Counted from the stretch's first letter, positions 1-11,045 are shown. The stretch: 64,000 nucleotides of DNA from Ascarosepion bandense (GCA_037127315.1 JBBBDQ010001918.1:2181001-2245000); one strand, 5' to 3'. Translations and numbers: made by a program. The notes: generated from the letters alone by a model not told the origin.

Positions 1-180
1 ATAAATTAGTTTTGTATAATGTCGAAAAAACAAGGTACAAAATTCGCTATTTTTTATCCATGATGTTTAATGCGTTAAATCTATTCGACTTTTTAGCAAG
101 TAAAACCTTAAAAACCAAGATATTAAAAATCGCCGCAATACATTGTTTATTTAAGATGGAATAATCTATTATGATCTATT

Positions 181-290
181 CAACTGGAGTCTACTACAAA
201 AAGTAATGGGAACCTAGTGCGGAAAAATCTTCTGCCCAGTCAGTCATGTTTCTTTCAAGCGTGTATCACGTATGCTACTTAACTGACTGA
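181..290 (+). repeat. tRNA-derived SINE, 3' fragment
   Basis: Matches the 3' half of the SINE that recurs through the window: the block with CTACTACAAAAAGTAATGGG, the CAGTCAGTCATG motif, and the terminal CTTAACTGACTGA. The tRNA-like head is absent. Orientation follows the complete copy at 13217-13521. The flanking 1-180 and 291-560 are AT-rich with nothing recognised. Confidence 0.75.
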
Positions 291-560
291 TCTATTATGA
301 AACGTCCGTAATTTGTATTAAGATACATTGTATTTATTTCCAATTTTTTAGTTGAATGGTTCACCTCTATTGCATATGATCTATTATTGTACAAAATTAG
401 GTTATAATCAAATTATTATTTTTAAATGAATGCTACCTTATGAAAATTGAGATGTAACAGAGTGAAGCCACCATATAGATTTCAAGGTGTCCAACGAGAC
501 CCTTGCATCGGCTCTGATTGCATCTATGGGTCTTGCTTGGAAGAATGTTGTCTATGCTTA

Positions 561-946
561 TACTAGCAGTATAGCTCGGCGTTGGTCGGGTGTAATGAAA
601 GCTTTAAACTAATCCATGATCGTGGAGCTCAGACTCTTTGGACGTTGGTACGAAAGACTAAAAAGCAATAGTTGTTTCCAGTTAAAGCGAAACCGTAGAC
701 TGAATGAAAAATGAATGGATGTAAGTTAAATTTTGATTTCCTGGTATCGATATCAAATATGTTTTTTCGTCGTAAACTGAATTTTGAAGGTTAAATACGT
801 CCTCTGAGTAAATGGTGTCATGGCTGAGACTAAAAACTACAATTATACCTACTTAGAGTCAAACCCGAAGCAAAAACTAAAATAAAAAGGCTGAAAAATA
901 TACAGACATACAGGCAGATAAACAGACACATACACAAACATCTTGC

Positions 947-1006
<60 letters not shown>

Positions 1007-1330
1007 CGATTTACTGCACTATTGTAAGAACTGCAACCTTGAAACTTTTGAATATCGTTTCTTATGTCTTTGTTTATGAGTGTATCAAATTTGATTAAAA
1101 TCGAACCACTCCTTCTATAACCCGATTTTTTTGATTATCGATATTTATCGGGGGTACCTCGACACAAAACCTAGCTAAGAACACTTGCAGAAGCTTATAG
1201 TACAACTGTGTAAATTTTCAAGAAAATCGGTTCAGCCGTTTCGGAGTCTATAGGTAACGGACACACACACACACACAGACAGACAGACAGACAGACAAAG
1301 TTCCATATATAAATAAGTTTAGATTTAGAT
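561..1330 (+). repeat. Dispersed repeat A, full-length copy
   Basis: Starts with ACTAGCAGTATAGC and a degenerate CGGCGTTG/TCGGGTG block, holds an internal (TA)n run at 951-1003, then TATCGATTT..., a CAAGAAAATCGGTTCAGCCG block, a CA/GACA microsatellite, and ends AATAAGTTTAGATTTAGAT. The same order occurs at 10292-11045, with internal deletions at 8187-8740 and truncations near 2.8-3.5 kb. No ORF is present. It resembles the short non-autonomous repeats with an ATCGGTTCAG block and an AGAT-type tail seen in many invertebrates, but I cannot assign the autonomous partner. Confidence 0.7.
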
Positions 1331-1379
1331 GACTGTCATTCGGTCTATACTTCTGGACGTAGGCGATTTAAGGCTTAAA

Positions 1380-1645
1380 TAATTATTGTAAGTATTGTTA
1401 TAGTTTGTGAAAAACAGACCCAAGTACTCGCTTTCCAACTTAAGTCTTTCCGTATAGGCCGAACGATGTAAGTCAACTCATCTACTCTTATTATAGTTAT
1501 TTCAATAAAGAACATTAAATAAGAATGCAAAAGATGACGATTGTCAATGGATTTAAACTTTTGAAAATCGAAGTTGGCTGGAAAGCAAGAAACCGGAAAG
1601 AGTTCCACAAACGAGAAGTACGATAGAAGAAACTGTTGAGACCAA
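1380..1645 (-). repeat. Jockey/CR1-type LINE, 3' fragment
   Basis: The minus strand encodes a short peptide ending in SCFPANFDFQKFKS and HLL. This aligns by eye with the C-terminus of the intact LINE ORF at 47735-50584 (SCFPDGYDLQKFKS then HLLTTGL). Everything upstream of the last about 40 codons is missing. A decayed 5'-truncated copy of that LINE family. Confidence 0.65.
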
Positions 1646-1659
1646 GTTGCAAATCTAGT

Positions 1660-2220
1660 CAGTCAGTTAAGTGCCATACGTGATACACACTTGGGCGATC
1701 ATGTCTCGAAAGAGACATGACTGACTGGGCAGAAGATTATCCCGCAGTATGTTGCCATTGCTTTCTGTGGTAGACTGGTTGCCGACCAAGACTATAGAAC
1801 CCAATCTGTCCTATAATTTGGCTCATAGCTAAAGGGAGAATATATGTATTATATTGTTAAGTAGTAATTATAGGGGGATCAGTTTATTACTTCATAACAA
1901 TAGAAAACCGATCCCCCACTTTATGCCCATTAAAAGTCTTACTCATGTTTCTAACTATTATATTCAGTCAGTTAAATGCCATACGTGATACACGCTTAGG
2001 TGATTGTGTCTCGAAAGAGACATGACTGATTGGGCAGAAGATTATCCCACAGTATGTTGCCATTGCTTTCTGCTGTAGACTGGTTGCCAGCCAAGGCTAT
2101 AGAACCCAATTTGTCCTGTTATTTAACCATAACTGGAGGGAATAGACGGAGTAATACCTTTCCTAAGGGTATTTGCGCGTAAGTGAATGCAATGAATTCG
2201 GCTGGAATTCGAACTCGGCC
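1660..2220 (-). repeat. SINE-spacer-SINE composite, copy 1
   Basis: Minus-strand SINE 3' part at 1660-1836, then a unique spacer at 1837-1964, then a second SINE at 1965-2220. The spacer carries an inverted repeat (GGGGGATCAGTTT and AAAACCGATCCCCC) around TATTACTTCATAACAATAG. The same three-part order recurs near 16.62-17.12, 17.42-18.04 and 42.79-43.41 kb, so it behaves as one unit. The second SINE here stops near the B-box region (TTCGAACTCGG) and lacks the tRNA-like head. Confidence 0.75.
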
Positions 2221-2450
2221 TAGTACTGTGCTTAAATTCATAAAGTCTAGGTACCATAGAGTCTCTGAACATCAGGACATTTACCATGAAAGTATTTGAA
2301 AACTGAAAAGCTGAGATGCCAGGTCATTATAAATGATATTCTAGATTCTTCTTTGGATTTTACCAACCATCATTAACTATATAGTAGAAACACCAGACAA
2401 TATTTAACAGCAATATTCAAAGTAAAGCATGGCAGACTTATAAATATATA
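2221..2450 (-). repeat. LINE remnant, tandem unit 1
   Basis: Shares CTTAAATTCATAAA, TACCATAG, ATTTGCCATGAA-like and GATGCCAGGTCATTATAAATG blocks with 20310-20450 and, more loosely, with 24740-24830. All are minus-strand 3' parts of the jockey-type LINE family. It is followed by a second tandem copy at 2453-2775. Confidence 0.5.
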
Positions 2451-2452
2451 TT

Positions 2453-2775
2453 ATGGCGTTCGAAAAGGGAAAACCTGAGATGCCAGGTAATTATAAATGA
2501 TATTATAGATCCTTCTTTGGATTTCACCAAGCATCTTTAACTATATACAGTGTAACCCTGATCCTGATATAAGAGAGTTGTCTGGACCGGATAAAAGTTC
2601 TCTTATATTCGGGTTTGTCTATTTTATATACATTACCACAGGCTGCAATTTGAAACGAAAGAAAAACTCTCTTATAGCCGAGTTTATCTTTTATCAGGGT
2701 CTCATATCTGGGTTATACTGTAGTAGAAACACTAGATAGCAATATTCAAAGTAAAGCATGGCAGACTTATATGTA
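2453..2775 (-). repeat. LINE remnant, tandem unit 2, interrupted by a MITE
   Basis: Repeats unit 1 (GAGATGCCAGGTAATTATAAATG, TTCTTTGGATTT, then the GCAATATTCAAAGTAAAGC block) with a 173-bp insertion at 2548-2720. Unit 1 reads CTATATAGTAG at the matching point and so preserves the empty site. Confidence 0.65.
2548..2720. mobile_element. pogo/Tigger-like MITE
   Basis: Terminal inverted repeats begin CAGTGTAACCCTGAT on the left and, reading inward from the right, CAGTATAACCCAGAT. Further inverted similarity includes AAGAGAGTT-type blocks. The element is flanked by TA on both sides. The empty tandem copy (CTATATAGTAG near 2380) shows that one TA became two. CAGT-type ends with a TA target are typical of pogo/Tigger and related Tc1/mariner superfamily MITEs. 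No transposase is encoded. Confidence 0.75.
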
Positions 2776-2776
2776 A

Positions 2777-3070
2777 AACTAGCAGTATAGCCCGGCGTTG
2801 CTCGGGTGTAATGAAAACTTTTATATATATATATTATCGATTTTCTGGACTATTATAAGAACTGCAACATTAAAACTTCTGAATATCGTTTCTTATGTCT
2901 TTGTCTCTGAGTGTATCAAATTTGATTTAAATCGGACCACTCCTTCTATAACCCGATCTTTTCGAGTATCGATTATCGATATTTATCGGGGGTACCTCGA
3001 CACAAAACCTAGCTAAGAACACTCGCAGACGCTTATAGTACAACTGTGTAAATTTTCAAGAAGTTTTTCA
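2777..3070 (+). repeat. Dispersed repeat A, internally deleted
   Basis: Starts ACTAGCAGTATAGCCCGGCG, jumps directly to a short (TA)n and the TATCGATTTTC block, and breaks off after TAAATTTTCAAGAA, before the usual CA-rich tail. It meets an inverted copy immediately downstream. Confidence 0.7.
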
Positions 3071-3074
3071 GGAA

Positions 3075-3125
3075 GAAAATTCAGAAGTTTCAAGGTTGCA
3101 TTTCTTACAATAGTGCAGAAAATCG

Positions 3126-3165
<40 letters not shown>

Positions 3166-3552
3166 GCAAGATTTTTGTATGTGTGTCTGTTTATCTGCCT
3201 GTATGCCTGTATTTTTTTCAGCCCTTTTATTTTAGTTTTTGCTTCGGGTTTGGCTCTAAGTTGGTATAATTGTAGTTCTTAGTCTCAGCCAGGATACAAA
3301 TTACTCAGAGGACTCATTTAGCCTTCAAAATTCAGTTTACGACGAAAAAACTTATTTGATATCGATACCAGGAAATCAAAATTTGACTTACATCCATTCA
3401 TTTTTCTTTCAGTCTACGGTTTCGCTTTAACTGGAAACAACTATTGCTTTTTAGTCTTTCATACCAACGTCCAAAGAGTCTGAGCTCCAGGAGCATGGAT
3501 TAGTTTTAAAGCTTTCCTTACACCCGAGCAACGCCGGGTTATACTGCTAGTG
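3075..3552 (-). repeat. Dispersed repeat A, inverted copy
   Basis: Reads as the reverse complement of the 5' half of repeat A: AAAATCGATAATATA, (TA)n, AAAAGGCAAGAT, GCAAAAACT-type block, then the reverse complement of the CCGGCGTTGCTCGGG start at about 3520-3545. With 2777-3070 it forms an inverted pair. Confidence 0.7.
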
Positions 3553-3895
3553 AGTTATAAATGCATCCTGGTATTTTTTAAAAACACTACTTAGTGATTT
3601 ATAATTTTCCACACGAACAAAAAAGGCCCTGTATCATATTACTTTTTACCTGTTCGAACACATGACATACTGTTCACAATGTATAAAAGACTAATATTGA
3701 GTAGCGACAATGGAGTCGGCAGCTGACGGCTAGCACGGTCGTAGTCTACTCAGCTCACTAGTTGTTGCCACCCTACACGGACGTGTACTACTGTATCTAC
3801 CGAGAATAAACGTATTACTTACTTAAATATGTGTATTGTCGTTCTTCCACGATACAACATTATCATTTTGCAATAGAAAGATTGTCACTGTGAGT

Positions 3896-4192
3896 TCGGT
3901 CACTTAAGTGCCTTAAGTCATACACGCTTGGGCGATCATGTCTCTTTCCAGACATGTCTAACTAGGTAGACAATTTTCCCGCAGTAAGTTACCATTACTT
4001 TCTGTAGTAGACTGGTTGCCAACCAGGGCTATAGAACCCAATCTGTCCTGCTAGTGAACCCATAATTTGTAGAAGAAGAGACGGATTTATTTTTTTCCCA
4101 AGGGTATTTACGCGTAAGTGAACGCAACGAACTCAACTGGAATTCGAACTCGGCTTTCTGATTTTTCTTTCCGCGCCGACATCTACTGCTCT
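3896..4192 (-). repeat. tRNA-derived SINE, near full length
   Basis: Minus orientation: TTAAGTGCC end first, CAGACATG hairpin region, GTAGACTGGTTGCCAACC, CCCAATCTGTCC, CCCAAGGGTATTTACGCG, then the B-box complement (GAATTCGAACTCGGC) and a degraded A-box complement (CCGACATCTACTGC). Confidence 0.8.
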
Positions 4193-4364
4193 CCAATAAC
4201 GGAACTAAAGTAAACATGAATTAAATAAAATATGACAAATAATTGATTGATTAATTTTATATGGCTTATTAACCAATTGAATGTTATTCAAAGCCAGGAG
4301 ATATTTTTAGATTGTAAGAATTTTGTTTTTTGAAAAAATAATGGCTTCATGATACAAGACTTAC

Positions 4365-4562
4365 TAATTAACCTCTAGCTGTGTTGAAGAAGAGATGGAT
4401 TCATATCGTTCCCAAGTGAATATAACGAACCCAATCGGAATTAGAACTCGACTCAATTACACCATCTAAGTACTGACTAAGCTCGATGTTGCTTAACTTC
4501 GGTAATCGTATGGAAACCGATATTTTTTTTAACGTGACGTGGCCGTAAGCCGAAACGCTTGG
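4365..4562 (-). repeat. 5S rRNA-headed SINE
   Basis: On the minus strand a 5S-like head comes first: GCTTACGGCCACGTCACG, then ACCGAAGTTAAGCAAC, then CAGTACTTAGATGG. These match the 5' half and the box A/IE region of metazoan 5S rRNA. The downstream part is the normal SINE body (TTCGTTATATTCACTTGGGA). The distal 5S segment is deleted. It is a retroposed derivative, not a 5S gene. Confidence 0.65.
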
Positions 4563-4693
4563 AAGGAGGCGAGGATTGAGTTATTCATTCATTTTGTACG
4601 GATTAACAAGTCTTTGCAGGTTATTTAAAGCCAGAAAATATTCTTAAATTGTAAAAATTATTGTTGAGATAATAATGGTCTTACTTATTAACC

Positions 4694-4890
4694 CATAGCT
4701 TGGGGGTCTAGAAGAGGTGGATGCATACATTTCCTGTTAGTATTTTCACATAAGTGAATATATTATACTTCAACGGGAAATGGAACTTGGTTCTCTGTTT
4801 AACAACTGCGAGCCATTATCAACTGCACCTCCCGCACACCCAACCTTACAGCACCGGGTATTCTCAAATGGTCACCTTCTAGGTGCTTAT
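4694..4890 (-). repeat. 5S-headed SINE fragment
   Basis: On the minus strand GGTGACCATTTGAGAATACC followed by CGGTGCTGTAAGG corresponds to the last 40 or so bases of 5S rRNA. It runs into GTGTGCGGGAGGTGCAGTT, the same junction as at 7018-7140. The SINE body follows down to the TTAACCCATAGCT region. Confidence 0.6.
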
Positions 4891-5014
4891 TTATTTGCAC
4901 TTGTGGCGGTGTTAACTCTGGGAGGGTTGGGCCGGTTTCTTCTCGAGTTGTTTCATGGGAATTTTTGGGCTCTACAAGCGGCCCCCGACTGCATGAGATG
5001 TGAAGATTTTCTCA

Positions 5015-5302
5015 CAGCTCCAACCACTTCTTACTGCGGTAGACTGGTTGCCAACCAAGTCTATATAAACCAGTCTGCCCTGCTATTTACCCTTACCTGG
5101 GAGGAGATGGATTCGTATCTTTCCTAAGGGTACTAGTAATGAATTCGACTGAAATTCGAACTCGGCTCTCCGATTTCTCAATCCGATCCTCTATCCAGCT
5201 ACTCCATTGCTGCACCCATCTAGGTTCTGATCAAGCTCGATGTTGCTTATCTTAGTTAATCCGGGACTGATATTTCAACGTGATGGGGCCGTAATCTAGA
5301 GA
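5015..5302 (-). repeat. 5S-headed SINE with tRNA-like middle
   Basis: On the minus strand: a 5S-like start (ACGGCCCCATCACGTTG), GCAACATCGAGCTTGATCAG, ACCTAGATGG, then a tRNA-like block with the B-box region AGTTCGAATTTCAGTCG, then the SINE body to CAACCAGTCTACCGCAGTAA. This is a dimeric 5S plus tRNA-like arrangement, as at 30909-31200. The 5303-5930 stretch after it holds nothing I recognise. Confidence 0.6.
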
Positions 5303-6061
5303 GAGGAATCAAGAGAGTTTAACACGTTAATTCTTACACTACGAGCATGTAACAGTGCTCTTTGTCATCTATGCATAAAGGATACGAAACACAGTAGAGT
5401 GGATGCTGTGGAGATCCAATACTTTATTTATTTATTTACCTATTATGTGAACTTGTTTTTTTAATTATTAACTTGAATGCATACCATGTATAATTTATAT
5501 ATATTTATTTTTGAGCTTAGCAGAAAAGCCACCCTCTGGCAATATTTTTTCATCTGCTGTCAGTCTCGCCAGAGCCAAATAAAATATACAATATAATTGA
5601 AATAAAAGCAAATTAAACATGAAATTAAGCTCCTCCTCCTTCATTAAAAGATCATGATTTGGGTGAGGGAAGATATTTAGGCCTCCACATTCTCCACCGT
5701 TTCCCCCACTTAACCGCACACCACCCACCACCTTTTCTCTTCCCCTTCTTCATTAGAAACGATAACGCTACAAGAATTTGATAGAATATAATTTTGCCCG
5801 AGGAATTATTAAAAGGTGTTTGTTGGGAGGGGACAGAAAAAGGTTAAGATAATTCTTTGCTAACATTTTCCTGAAATACCATTAAAACTGCGTTTTAAAA
5901 AGCCAAAATGTCCGTCTGTTTCTCTCAATTCATTTCATTCCTCTCGGCATGACTTCCTCTTGTGTGTGTTTTTTTTCCATTGGTCTAACTTTCTCGCAGG
6001 CGTCTACACTTTGTGTTCCTTTTTCTTTTTCCTTCCATCTCTTCCGTGTTAAGCCCACCTT

Positions 6062-6066
6062 TCTCT

Positions 6067-6127
<61 letters not shown>

Positions 6128-6760
6128 CTTCATTTATCACTTGGTTCGAATTTAAAGTGTTTGTCTTTTTGTCGTCTGACTTTGGTTCTTTTCATTTATT
6201 TACCTCTGACCTCTGGATCACGTGATAACTTTCCTTTGTCGCGAACGTACCTTTTTTTGTTTTCTTTTTTTCTTCTTTTTTCTTTGTTTTATTTTATTAT
6301 CTACTGTTTTGGTCAGTTTTTTCTATCTTTCTTTCGAGACGCCTTCTTAATATTCTGGCTTCTTGTATGTTTGCTTCGTTTTAGTTGTCTTTCTTTCTCC
6401 CTAGTTCTGTCTCTTTCTTTCTTTCTTTCTGTTTAGGTCTAACTGATTACTCCTTTATTTTGAATTTAAATACTTGTTTGTTTCTTTCTTCCTAGTTCTG
6501 TCTTTCTCTCTTTTTTTCTTTAAATTTCTTTCTTTCTTTCTTTCTTTCTTTCTGTTTAGGTCTGATTACTCCTTTATTTTGTTTGTATACTTGTTTGTTT
6601 TTTTCTTTCTTTCTTTCTCCCTAGTTCTGTCTTTCTTTCTTTCCTTTTTCTTTCTTTCTTTTTCCCTAGTTCTGTCTTTCTTTCCTTTTTCTTTCTTTCT
6701 GTTTAGGTCTGATTACTCCTTTAGTTTGAATACTTATTTGTTTCTTTCTTCCTAGTTCTG

Positions 6761-6799
<39 letters not shown>

Positions 6800-6847
6800 G
6801 TTTAGGTCTGATTACTCCCTTATTTTGAATACTTGTTTCTTACGTTC

Positions 6848-6887
<40 letters not shown>

Positions 6888-7016
6888 CGATTTGCTTCTT
6901 TATTTGCTTATTTAATTGCAGTTTTGCTCACTTGTTTCATTCAATAATTTATTCTTTCTTTCTTTCTTTCTTTCTATTTAATTTTCTTTCCTTTTGTTCG
7001 TTTGTTCTTTCATTTT
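6062..7016 (+). repeat. (CT)n and (TTTC)n pyrimidine microsatellite block
   Basis: A pure (CT)n run near 6075-6124 is followed, after a mixed stretch, by repeated (TTTC)n runs separated by a recurring TCTGTTTAGGTCTGATTACTC spacer. That spacer implies a higher-order tandem repeat of about 100-130 bp. Open frames here are low-complexity F/L/S strings and not genes. Confidence 0.85.
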
Positions 7017-7017
7017 A

Positions 7018-7437
7018 GGCTTACATCACATCTCGTACGATCACCGAAGTTAAGCAATGTCGAGCCTGCTATATACCTGGATGGGTGACCACTTGGAAAT
7101 ACTAGGTGTTGTAAGCATGTGTGTGCGGGCGGTGTAATGAATAAAAGCTTAGAATTTATAATGGGAAAGCCGAGTTCCAATTCACTGATGCGCAAATACC
7201 CTTGAAAAAGATATGAATCCGGTTTTTCTCCCTCGAGCTATGGGTTAATTCGTAAGACTTGTGTCACTACAACTATTACCTTTAAAACATCATAGTCTAA
7301 AATATTTTATGGATGGGTTGGCTACTGCAGAAAATAATGGCAACTTAGTGGGGGAAAATATTCTGCCCGGTCAGTTATGTCCCGAAAGGGACATGATCGC
7401 CCAAGCGTGTGTAATATATGGTACTTAACTGACTGAT
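7018..7437 (+). repeat. 5S rRNA-headed SINE, plus strand
   Basis: 7018-7118 matches 5S rRNA: TCTCGTACGATCACCGAAG, TTAAGCAATGTCGAGCCTG, TGGATGGGTGACCACTTGG, and a GTGTTGTAAGC end. About 25 bases of the 5S 5' region are missing. It is fused to the SINE body (GCCGAGTTCCAATTCACTG, GCGCAAATACCCTTG) and the standard 3' end GTACTTAACTGACTGA. The 5S portion keeps recognisable box A and box C, so it probably served as the pol III head. Confidence 0.75.
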
Positions 7438-7569
7438 GTACCGTGTAGTTGGAATCCGTAATTGTGGTCGTAAAAATTGAGACTGTAGGCATTTACTTGG
7501 TTCGGGACGAGATGAATATTGGTCGTTTTATTTGAGACTAAGCGTTTACTTAAGTACCTCCGACGAATT

Positions 7570-8654
7570 TACTGAAAAAAAAAAAATTCATATTATGAAG
7601 AAAAAAGACCTCAAACTAAATAAAAGCAAAGTTTTATCGGTAAAATGTTCATGTTATTATTAAGTGTATGAATCAAAGTATTTTTAAATTATTTTTAAAA
7701 ATTTTTAAATTCTTTCTAACACGTTCGAAATTTTGCTATAAAATCTTGAGGGACGCAATTTTTACAAGAGTTTGTTACGGCAACATCACCTTTTGCCAGT
7801 GAAAACATTAATTTGGAAATTCTTGCAAAAATCAAATAATGGTCGGATTTTGATGAATATTTAAGAAGATATTTATAAATGACTGAAATCATTTTTGAAA
7901 TAATTATTTTTAGAAAATCTTGGTAAAAATATATTTTTTACATATGTTACATCCCCTTCCGCCCAACCAATTAATTTCCTGAAATGTCTAGAAATTCACG
8001 AGAGTTCGCCCATATACCTAATATTAATTAAATTCAGAAGTCATTGAGGAATGCTAATCAACGGACTTTTTTTCCTTCAAAATTAGCCCTTTTTCATAAA
8101 ATTTGCTTTAAATTGTGAAAATGAATATGCAATAAGACTATGCCATTTTTTTATTTAGATACACTTTGGATTGTTTTTATAAACAACTAGCAGTATAGCC
8201 CGGCGTTGCTCGGGTGTAATGAAAGCTTTAAAACTAATCCATGATCCTGGAGCTCAGACTCTTTGGACGTTGGCACGAAAGACTAAAAAGCAATAATTGT
8301 TTCCAGTTAAAGCGAAACCGTAGTCTGAAAGAAAAATGAATGGATGTAAGTCAAATTTTGATTTCCTGGTATCGATTTATACATATATATATTATCGATT
8401 TTCTGTACTATTTTAAGAACTGCAACCTTGAAACTTCTGAATATCGTTTCTTATGTCTTTGTCTATGAGTGTATCAAATTTGATTAAAATCGGACCACTC
8501 CTTCTATAACCCGATCTTTTCGATTATCGATTTTCGATATTTATCGGCGGCACCTCAACACAAAACCTAGCTAAGAACACTCGCAGACGCTTATAGTACA
8601 ACTGTGTAAATTTTCAAGAAAATCGGTTCAGCCGTTTCGGAGTCTATAGGTAAC

Positions 8655-8697
<43 letters not shown>

Positions 8698-10070
8698 GTT
8701 CCATTTATGAATAAGTTTAGATAGATTTAGATTTAGATATATATCAAAGATGTTATAGTCTGAAAAAAAATTAAATGAATAATTAATTTTTACAAGAATT
8801 GTTTTCATTTTTATTATTTTTATTATATTTCATAAAGTTTCAAAACTCTTTTGAAATTTCCTATTCTTCGTTCACGCTAGGTTGTTAAGTTAATACTTGA
8901 AGACTATATTAACTAATCGAAAATTGAATAGCTTAATACAAATAATCGAGCCATTCGATTTTTAGAACAATTAAAAAAATTAATTGTGCTCGTATGATGA
9001 CCCGTATTTTCTTTTTACGAGTGGCCGTACGTGTTACATATCATTAAAAAGTCACATGTTTCAAAGGTTACGCTCCTTACAAGAAAAAAAAATCTATATA
9101 AACATTTTCGGCAGGGTACAATTCTTTCATCTCACCTCCGTGTTTCCTATGCCCTACGTTTCTACATTCGACGGGCTTTGCAGATCATCCCTTCAAAATT
9201 TAAAGCAAGTTTTATATTTTAATTCCTAGTTTCCTAATTTTATTTAAAAAAAATCATTGTGAAATTCACAATTTTTGGAGGTACCTAAAAAGAATATGAA
9301 AAATATATAATAAAAATAAACATTAATAAATGCCATGACATTTCATAAATTATTGAGTTACCTGTCATGTTATATAATTTCATTCTCTGTTATTAAATTG
9401 AAAAATTATTTTAAAATAAAGTTATGTATTATTTTCATTTTTATTTTTCAAAAAACATCTTCAAATGTAAGACTATAAAGCTAAACTAACTAAAATTCTA
9501 TAAAATATAATTACTGAAAATATTGTGCTAACTTTTTAATTTTACTATATAATTAAATACCAAAAAACGAAGCGCACAATTAAGATTATGCCAAATTCGT
9601 CTTCCATGCTTAGCATTTTTGACAGCTTCCGTCTGTCATGTTAATTATTGGCTCTGATAACACGATAATAACCCCTAATACCAAGGCTACCGTAATAAAA
9701 AAAAACAAAAAACGTCATTATAGTACATTTCATGCAGTAAGCAAGTAATACTTACTTCAAATGAGATTAAGGTAAGTTTAAATTTGCTAATTTGAATAAA
9801 AGAATATGTCAGCGTGGTAGGTCTTATTTTTGAAAACTTAGAATAAGCTTTTGTTTAAAAAATGATCGATGAAAAATGGCCGAAGAATTGATTTTTTTTT
9901 AAATAACAAAAATTTTAAATTACAATCAATATAATTTCGGTTTGAAATACATCAGAGTATTTTGCTTACTGGAATTAGTAAATTTAATCTATTGGCTTAC
10001 AATTAAAGCAAAAATTAAAACCTCAAGAAAACTTTTTTTTTTAAAATTCAATTTAAATTTAGATATTGAA
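7570..10070. repeat. AT-rich dispersed repeat family C, copy 1
   Basis: Non-coding AT-rich sequence sharing ordered blocks with 20930-21945 and 45330-46505: CACATTAATTTGGAAATTC-like, GACATTATA...TGAAAAAA, CGTTAGGTTGGTAAAATA-like, GTTTAATACAAATCA-like, and the terminal block ATCGAAAATGAGTGGA. This copy is interrupted by repeat A at 8187-8740. A short minisatellite precedes it (7470-7565). No transposon protein, TIR or LTR was recognised. Confidence 0.55.
8187..8740 (+). repeat. Dispersed repeat A inserted in family C
   Basis: Starts AACTAGCAGTATAGCCCGGC and runs through the AAAGCGAAACCGTAG block. An internal deletion removes the middle and most of the TA run (around 8375). It resumes at TATCGATTTTCTG and ends with a (CA)n run (8656-8693) and AGTTTAGATAGATTTAGAT. 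Family C continues on both sides. Confidence 0.75.
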
Positions 10071-10074
10071 AATG

Positions 10075-10291
10075 ACTGGACGTACCCACATTTATTTGAT
10101 TCGGGGTGAGGTAAATACTGGTCGCTTATATTTCAGTCTGAATGCATTTACGTGGTTTGGGTCGAAGCAAATATTGCTCGTTTACATTTGAGACTATAAG
10201 CATTTACTTGGTTCGGGAAGGAGTAAATATTGCAATTTCATATTTGACTCTAAACATATAAAACTTGGTTCGGGAGAGGCAAATATTGGTA
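10075..10291. repeat. Minisatellite of about 62 bp, about 3-4 units
   Basis: Repeated CATTTACTTGGTTCGGG, AGTAAATATTG and TTATATTTGAGACT motifs recur about every 62 bp. The array continues at 11046-11180 on the far side of the repeat A insertion and is also seen at 7470-7565. Confidence 0.6.
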
Positions 10292-10676
10292 ACTAGCAGT
10301 ATAGCCCAGCGTTGCTCGCGTGTAATGAAAGCCTTAAAAGTAATCACTGGTCCTGGAGCTCAGACTCTTTGTACGTTGGCACGAAAGACTAAAAAGCAAT
10401 AGTCGTTTCCAGTTAAAGCGAAACCGTAGACTGAAAGAAAAATGAATGGATGTAAGTCAAATTTTGATTTCCTGGTATCGATATCAAATAAGTTTTTTTC
10501 GTCGTAAACTGAATTTTGAAGGCTAAATAAGTCCTCTGAGTAAATGATATCATGGCTGAGACTAAGAACTACAATTATACCTACTTAGAGCCAAACTCGA
10601 AGCAAAAACTAAAATAAAAGGGCTGAAAAAATACAAACATACAGGCAGATAAACAGACACACACACAAACATCTTG

Positions 10677-10729
<53 letters not shown>

Positions 10730-11045
10730 CGACTTTCTGCACTATTGTAAGAACTGCAACCTTGAAACTTCTGAATATCGTTTCTTATGTCTTTGTCTAT
10801 GATTGTACCAAATTTGATTAAAATTGGATCACTGCTTCTATAACATGATTTTTTTGATTATCGATTTTCGATATTTATCGGGGGTACCTCGACACAAAAC
10901 CTAGCTCAGAACACTCGCAGACACTTATAGTACAACTGTGTAAATTTTCAAGAAAATCGGTTCAGCCGTTTCAGAGTCTATAGGTAACGGACACTCACAC
11001 ACACACACACAAAGTTCCATTCATAAATAAGTTTAGATTTAGATA
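10292..11045 (+). repeat. Dispersed repeat A, full-length copy
   Basis: AACTAGCAGTATAGCCCAGC start, (TA)n at 10680-10725, ATCGGTTCAGCCG block, (CA)n, and AATAAGTTTAGATTTAGAT end. It sits inside the minisatellite of 10075-11180, whose CATTTACTTGATTCGG unit resumes immediately after it. Confidence 0.75.

Noticed and set aside
4780..5127. 115-codon frame with a plausible membrane segment
   Set aside because: Overlaps two minus-strand SINE copies with 5S heads; the peptide is their antisense translation.
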